From: Bacteroidaceae bacterium
Lineage (GTDB): Bacteria > Bacteroidota > Bacteroidia > Bacteroidales > Bacteroidaceae
DNA length: 56,723 nucleotides
Assembly (NCBI GenBank): GCA_024401185.1
Contig: JAKSLO010000003.1
Span: forward strand, 1 to 56,723
Direction: 5' to 3'
Positions 53,901 through 56,723 of the stretch are shown here, piece after piece; the stretch's first letter is position 1, and every line of letters begins with the position of its first letter. The notes beneath the pieces are model-generated. The model saw only the letters and a program-made list of their open reading frames with translations. It was not told the DNA's origin and did no database searches. Both the position numbers and the translations under genes were made by a program.

Positions 53901-54057
53901 TCTCACAGGTGCATTGGGGTCGGTCATTAGCATTAGTGCCAATGTCTCGGGAGCCGGTTTCAGCACCCTTCTGCTTGCCTTGGCATGCCTGGTGGTGCTG
54001 AGCGCCACACTCTACATAGGAATACATTTATTAATTAAGAAGAATATTAAACCATAA
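50995..54057 (+). CDS. Large FtsX-type ABC permease
   Basis: A 1020-residue membrane protein with about ten transmembrane helices: one at 20-38 and then an extracytoplasmic domain of over 400 residues, three near 460-600, several near 620-720, another extracytoplasmic section, and three at the C-terminus (YLVIFLTLGALGMLLGIF and following). This is the two-FtsX-domain layout of large permeases. The start is a TTG directly after the 8-bp array and no ATG is better placed. With the upstream ATPase it would export or extract a lipid or peptide, or act as a mechanotransmitter. The substrate is unknown; the isoprenoid made by this locus is one candidate. Confidence 0.85.
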   Translation: MTTQSFISQSRRHFRSYYRLVIIAVILMMAVITGSLLLGDSVRGTLVRRVEERLGRTESILTSGTGFMSDSIMLHSLFDDAQGVLLIDGFISLNDKLIPVYVWGIDNDSLSAGQTWVNEPLSAKLLGADEIVLHLPSHNMVPSGTLFVTQSYSTQMRLTVSGCRTVEQGGNLLLKNEQTLPLNLFVSRAQLGEVMELDGKINLILSASRITPAELRSAWKPSYSGIHVNDSSLTYEGVFIPSEIVDTLAPCARYFSYLVNDLSRLADTAAVSANDEASRKSLPYSFVTAVDEWQGEALSARDIILSDYAAQRLQAKVGDSISMTYYLAKDLKNLETASCTLCVKQVVPLNKLKGDSLLVADFPGLSHVEKCADWDSDLPIDMNRIEKVDEEYWYQHQQTPKAVVAYQAICQDWSNAFGSATAVRLKSGRGEAEARLSADAFITIVSPRAEGLFAANNGTDFASLFMALGFFIIVSGIMLMLNPIVEMLHERSAELALYQQLGFTRKRVQRQLFREVFGIMALVSPLGVAAGVLYAGITLWLLGNVWSGATHTEGFGLHVQMPTLLISWLVGIVICAVSLWYLLRKLLREAEGKQRVKPASSSFASTAIVLLVTLGLFAYNLCWLHSMIAFIVCGITWIVGMGMLLRVWLVRRKLAADTLHCHRAQLIWQTIYASCRQHLLSYWTLSLGVFTVFAVGLNRPDFTDSQLMAQSTGNYQLYVDCRVPVQYDLNHPDVRRKLLLTELPDSTCILSFLRHSQDEASCLNLNRVSTPSVLGVDLDEMSSFGLQADTLSHSIPCVYIDQESLIWSLMKSVGDTLYYDTHLGTHTPVLIAGSYPTGIFHGNAIMAADQFRKLWPKQSGVEVLLVKSSRPDDAADLLAMAMGEYGLNIQTTQERIQMFFEVTDTYLVIFLTLGALGMLLGIFSLFVIVRKNLTASHYAIMLYRSLGYREQLIRTLLVRENLLVPFYAILTGALGSVISISANVSGAGFSTLLLALACLVVLSATLYIGIHLLIKKNIKP

Positions 54058-54069
54058 AAATACTTGGCT

Positions 54070-54225
54070 ATGAATCGCATACTGTTTCTATCCGTCATTT
54101 CAGCCTTTGCCCTGCAGGCATCGGCTCAGAAGGTCACTTTCCGTGGGGTTAACCATTGCGGCATCTATCCTAATGAGAAGAATCTCTTGAAGGAATGGCC
54201 CGCAGAGGGTAAAAATCTACCCTAA
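54070..54225 (+). pseudogene. Truncated PQQ-like propeller remnant
   Basis: A 51-codon frame begins with a signal peptide (MNRILFLSVISAFALQASA-Q) then FRGVNHCGIYPNEKNLLKEW. This aligns with WRGPNHNGYYPDKGLLAQW at the same place in the complete gene 137 bases downstream. The frame stops shortly after EWPAEGK, where similarity ends, and the rest of the propeller is missing. It is best read as the 5' remnant of a duplicated gene. An expressed small exported peptide is possible but less likely. Confidence 0.75.
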
Positions 54226-54361
54226 AAATAGATGAACGATAAAATTAGGGGTCGCTCGCGCGCTCGCTTAAAATCCAGGTAAAAATCTCTAAGAAAATCT
54301 AGGTAGAAATCATATAATTAGAAAACTAAAAACAAAATAAATTTTTAAATTATTTAAACGT
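54226..54361 (+). other. Spacer with short repeats
   Basis: It holds a direct repeat CGCTCGCG/CGCTCGC (about 54253-54267) and copies of GGTAAAAATCT (54209-54219 at the remnant's end and about 54278) plus a variant GGTAGAAAT (54301 onward). These may mark the junction where the rest of the truncated gene was lost. Confidence 0.35.
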
Positions 54362-55630
54362 ATGGACAAAAAACTATTCACATTACTGTTTGGCAGTATG
54401 TTGGCAGTAAGTGCTTCGGCACAGGTTACCCCTTACGGATGGCGTGGCCCTAATCACAATGGTTATTATCCCGACAAGGGCTTGCTGGCACAATGGCCAG
54501 AGGAAGGCCCTCAGATGGTATTCGAGACGTTAGATGCCGGTAAGGGTTACTCTTCTCCCCTCGTAGTGGGCGACAAGGTCTATCTCACCGGTATGAACGA
54601 GGACCAAACCAAGGAGGTGTTCCAATGCTACAACCTCAAGGGCGAGAAGCAATACACCATCGAGTATGGCAATCCCTGGAAGCAGTCGTACCCCGAGACG
54701 CGCACCACTCCTGCCATTGCCAATGGCAAGGCTTATGTTATCAGCGGTATGGGCGAGATTGTCTGCATCAACATCGCTGATGGCAAGATTGTATGGACGG
54801 TTGACGGTGGCAGCAAGTATGGTCGCAAGACGGGTATGTGGGGCACTTCCGAGTGTCCTCTCGTCTATGACAACAAGGTTATCTACACCCCCTGTGGCGA
54901 CCAGACAACGATGGTTGCCCTCAATTGCGAGACGGGCGAGGAGGTTTGGAAGTCACGTGCCTTGGGCGACATGTCTGGCTATGTATCACCCATCATGATC
55001 GAGTATAAGGGCAAGCGTCAGATCATCGGTTCTACGGCTTTCAACGTCATTGGCGTGAATCCCGAGAATGGCGAGATAGAATGGACCTTCGACGACTGGG
55101 GACCCAAGCATACTGGCAAACCCAGCAACTTCCAGAACATCGCTCCCAACTCTGCCTTGTATGAGGATGGCAAGATCTTCTTCTGCCATGGCTACGACAT
55201 CAACGGCTTCCAGCTTCAGTTGGCCGACGACCTCAAGAGCGTTACCTGCACATGGCGCACCGAGACACTCGACACCCACCACGGTGGCTACGTCCTGGTC
55301 AATGGCAAGATCTATGGTTCCAACTGGGTCAACAACAACGATGGCAACTGGTGCTGCGTTGACTGGAACACCGGTAAGACGGATTACGAAGAGAAGTGGA
55401 GTGGTGGTGCCGGCAAGGGTAGCATCATTGCAGCCGATGGCAAGCTCTATGCCTACGACGAGCGCCGTGGCTTCGTAGGCCTTGTCAATGCCACTTCCGA
55501 CAAGTTCGACGTTGTCAGCAAGTTCCGTGTAGCCAAAGGTAGTGGTCCTTACTGGGCACACATGGCTATCGACAATGGCATCCTCTACCTTCGCCACGGA
55601 GAGTACTTCGCTGCCTATAAGATTAAGTAG
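54362..55630 (+). CDS. Secreted PQQ-like beta-propeller protein
   Basis: A 422-residue protein with a signal peptide (MDKKLFTLLFGSMLAVSASA-Q) and a full beta-propeller. YGWRGPNHNGYYPDKG is the shared entry motif, and repeats include GKIVWTVDGG, GEEVWKSRAL and GEIEWTFDDWG. No membrane anchor or lipobox is present, so it is probably periplasmic. It is the last gene of the 24-kb block and the intact relative of the upstream remnant. BamB-like scaffolding or ligand binding is likely; enzyme activity is open. Confidence 0.85.
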   Translation: MDKKLFTLLFGSMLAVSASAQVTPYGWRGPNHNGYYPDKGLLAQWPEEGPQMVFETLDAGKGYSSPLVVGDKVYLTGMNEDQTKEVFQCYNLKGEKQYTIEYGNPWKQSYPETRTTPAIANGKAYVISGMGEIVCINIADGKIVWTVDGGSKYGRKTGMWGTSECPLVYDNKVIYTPCGDQTTMVALNCETGEEVWKSRALGDMSGYVSPIMIEYKGKRQIIGSTAFNVIGVNPENGEIEWTFDDWGPKHTGKPSNFQNIAPNSALYEDGKIFFCHGYDINGFQLQLADDLKSVTCTWRTETLDTHHGGYVLVNGKIYGSNWVNNNDGNWCCVDWNTGKTDYEEKWSGGAGKGSIIAADGKLYAYDERRGFVGLVNATSDKFDVVSKFRVAKGSGPYWAHMAIDNGILYLRHGEYFAAYKIK

Positions 55631-55708
55631 GAGAACGCCACCCCTTACCCCCGGGAGCTTCATTTTTCTCTCCTCTTTTATTTTGGGGTAGGGGGCAAAA
55701 AAAATAAT

Positions 55709-55745
55709 GAGGTCGTGTCAAAAGTAACTGGCACGACCTCTTTTT
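55709..55745. terminator. Bidirectional intrinsic terminator at the IS edge
   Basis: GAGGTCGTGTC (55709-55719) pairs with GGCACGACCTC (55730-55740), with T-runs on both strands. It can stop both the propeller gene and the transposase, and may also be part of the IS end. Confidence 0.88.
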
Positions 55746-55782
55746 AGTTTTATACATCAAGTTTCTTTGTAAGGTCACATTT

Positions 55783-56723
55783 TTAGGCTGCTATCCTAAA
55801 ATTGCGATTTTTAGCTTCGAGGCGCGTTATATGAGGTCTATTGGGCCTGTATAGGCGTGATAAATGTGCGAAAATCCCCTCCATTAGCTCATTTTGGGCT
55901 TTTCGCATGAGTTTTCTCAGATTATGAGCCATGGCGAGTATGGCAAAGTCCATATAGACCTTGTCTTTTCCCCTGTGGCGAAAACGTCTGTAGTGCCAGT
56001 CGAATTTGATCTGTCCGAAAACAGCCTCCGGCTCTATCGGTCTTCGGCTTCTGTGCCTTAGCCCTTCCTCTGAGGTGAGCATTTCCCTTGCCTTTTGTTT
56101 ATGTTCATTGAGATTGTGGTTCACCTCTATCGTCCTTTGTTCTGACTTTGCCTTGTAGCATTGTGACCTCAGTGGACATCCTGTACATCGTTGTGCCCGG
56201 TACCTGTGAGAATAGGAGGCAAAGCCATTGTCGGAAACCTTTCTCGTCACTCCCACCAGCGTCATGTGCTGTCCCATCGGGCATACATAGTAGTCTTCCT
56301 CCTTATTGTAATAGAGATTCTCCTGACGGAAGGGATCATCACGGAATGGGCGGTGCTGCTCCTTGTGGAACCAGTTGTACTTTACATAGGCTGCGATATC
56401 GTTCTGCAGCATGAATTCATAGTTCTCCTCGCTGCCGTAGCCAGAGTCAGCGGTACATTCCTTTGGCATGGCGCCGGTCAGTTCCTTGCCGTGCATGAGG
56501 AAGTCTGGCAGTGTTGTCGTATCCGTCGGGTTCCAGTACATCTGCAAGTTCACGACATACTGGTTCTCTGTCGCAATCTGCACATTGTATCCTGGTTTCG
56601 TCTGACCGTTGTTCATTGCATCCTCCTTCATGCGCATGAACGTGGCATCCGGATCCGTCTTGGAATAACTGTTTCGGGGACCGAGGGTTTCGAGATGCTG
56701 CTCATATTCCTCCATCTTCGCCT
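55783..56723 (-). mobile_element. IS1182-type transposase, 5' part cut by window edge
   Basis: At least 310 residues of a DDE transposase. SYSKTDPDATFMRMK, KPGYNVQIATENQY, TADSGYGSEENYEF, CPMGQ...CPLRSQC and the C-terminal EPEAVFGQIKFDWHYRRF are typical of the IS1182 family; the last contains the final catalytic Glu. The frame stays open past the right edge, so the N-terminus is missing and the true start cannot be given. The terminal inverted repeats are not identified. The insertion lies next to the end of the terpenoid/redox block. Confidence 0.9.

Noticed and set aside
39424-55630. Genuine PQQ-dependent dehydrogenases
   Set aside because: The propeller repeats are present, but I see no convincing PQQ active site, adjacent disulphide pair or cytochrome partner; PQQ-like/BamB-like is safer.

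Overview
The window looks like chromosomal DNA of a Bacteroidota species, most likely a Prevotella-type member of the Bacteroidales. Reasons: TAnnTTTG-type -7 promoter boxes sit ahead of many genes; serine palmitoyltransferase, an HU/CCDC81-SPOR protein, an rnfBCDGEA cluster, a PorV/FadL-like porin and LytTR signalling are all present; base composition is moderate and intergenic DNA is AT-rich. The assignment to genus is inference.

Region 1 (1-9.5 kb) is housekeeping, mostly on the minus strand: an FHA protein overlapping an HU/SPOR cell-envelope protein, a DEAD-box RNA helicase, and lon-tgt-lptF/G in an apparent operon, followed by a plus-strand tRNA methyltransferase. Region 2 (9.5-12.3 kb) has a lipid kinase divergent from serine palmitoyltransferase, then tRNA-Gly(CCC). 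Region 3 (12.4-18.3 kb) is rseC-rnfBCDGEA, a membrane-bound ferredoxin:NAD oxidoreductase. Region 4 (18.5-30.9 kb) holds galE, an unassigned structured RNA with an intrinsic terminator, a YtxH/holin-like operon, a SPOR lipoprotein, ruvX, def, a TPR protein, prmA, a Tyr/Gly-rich exported protein, an outer-membrane barrel, two poorly known genes and a HAD phosphatase.

Region 5 (31.2-55.6 kb) is the striking part: a single-direction block of about 24 kb with no obvious described counterpart. A LytS/LytTR two-component pair is followed by a polyferredoxin, a radical SAM/SPASM protein, a DUF116-polyprenyl synthase fusion, a short terpene-cyclase-like protein and a squalene-hopene-cyclase-like protein that keeps the DxDD acid motif. 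Next come a membrane-anchored PQQ-like propeller, a Tat-signal NHL-type propeller, a Tat-signal ferredoxin (NapG-like), a NapH/NosR-type membrane polyferredoxin, a propeller protein with three membrane segments, NuoE-NuoF-like and NuoG-like NADH/Fe-S proteins, a propeller lipoprotein, an ABC ATPase, a large FtsX-type permease, a truncated propeller remnant and a secreted propeller. My reading is a dedicated cyclic isoprenoid made and used together with an NADH-driven electron path into the periplasm and an export system. That is inference from domains and gene order.

The window ends in an IS1182-type transposase that runs off the right edge. Intergenic DNA is rich in repeats: two families of dispersed hairpin elements, a heptamer-based tandem array, a TCGA array with 8-bp period and a perfect 19-bp inverted repeat. 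Several gene ends run into such repeats.
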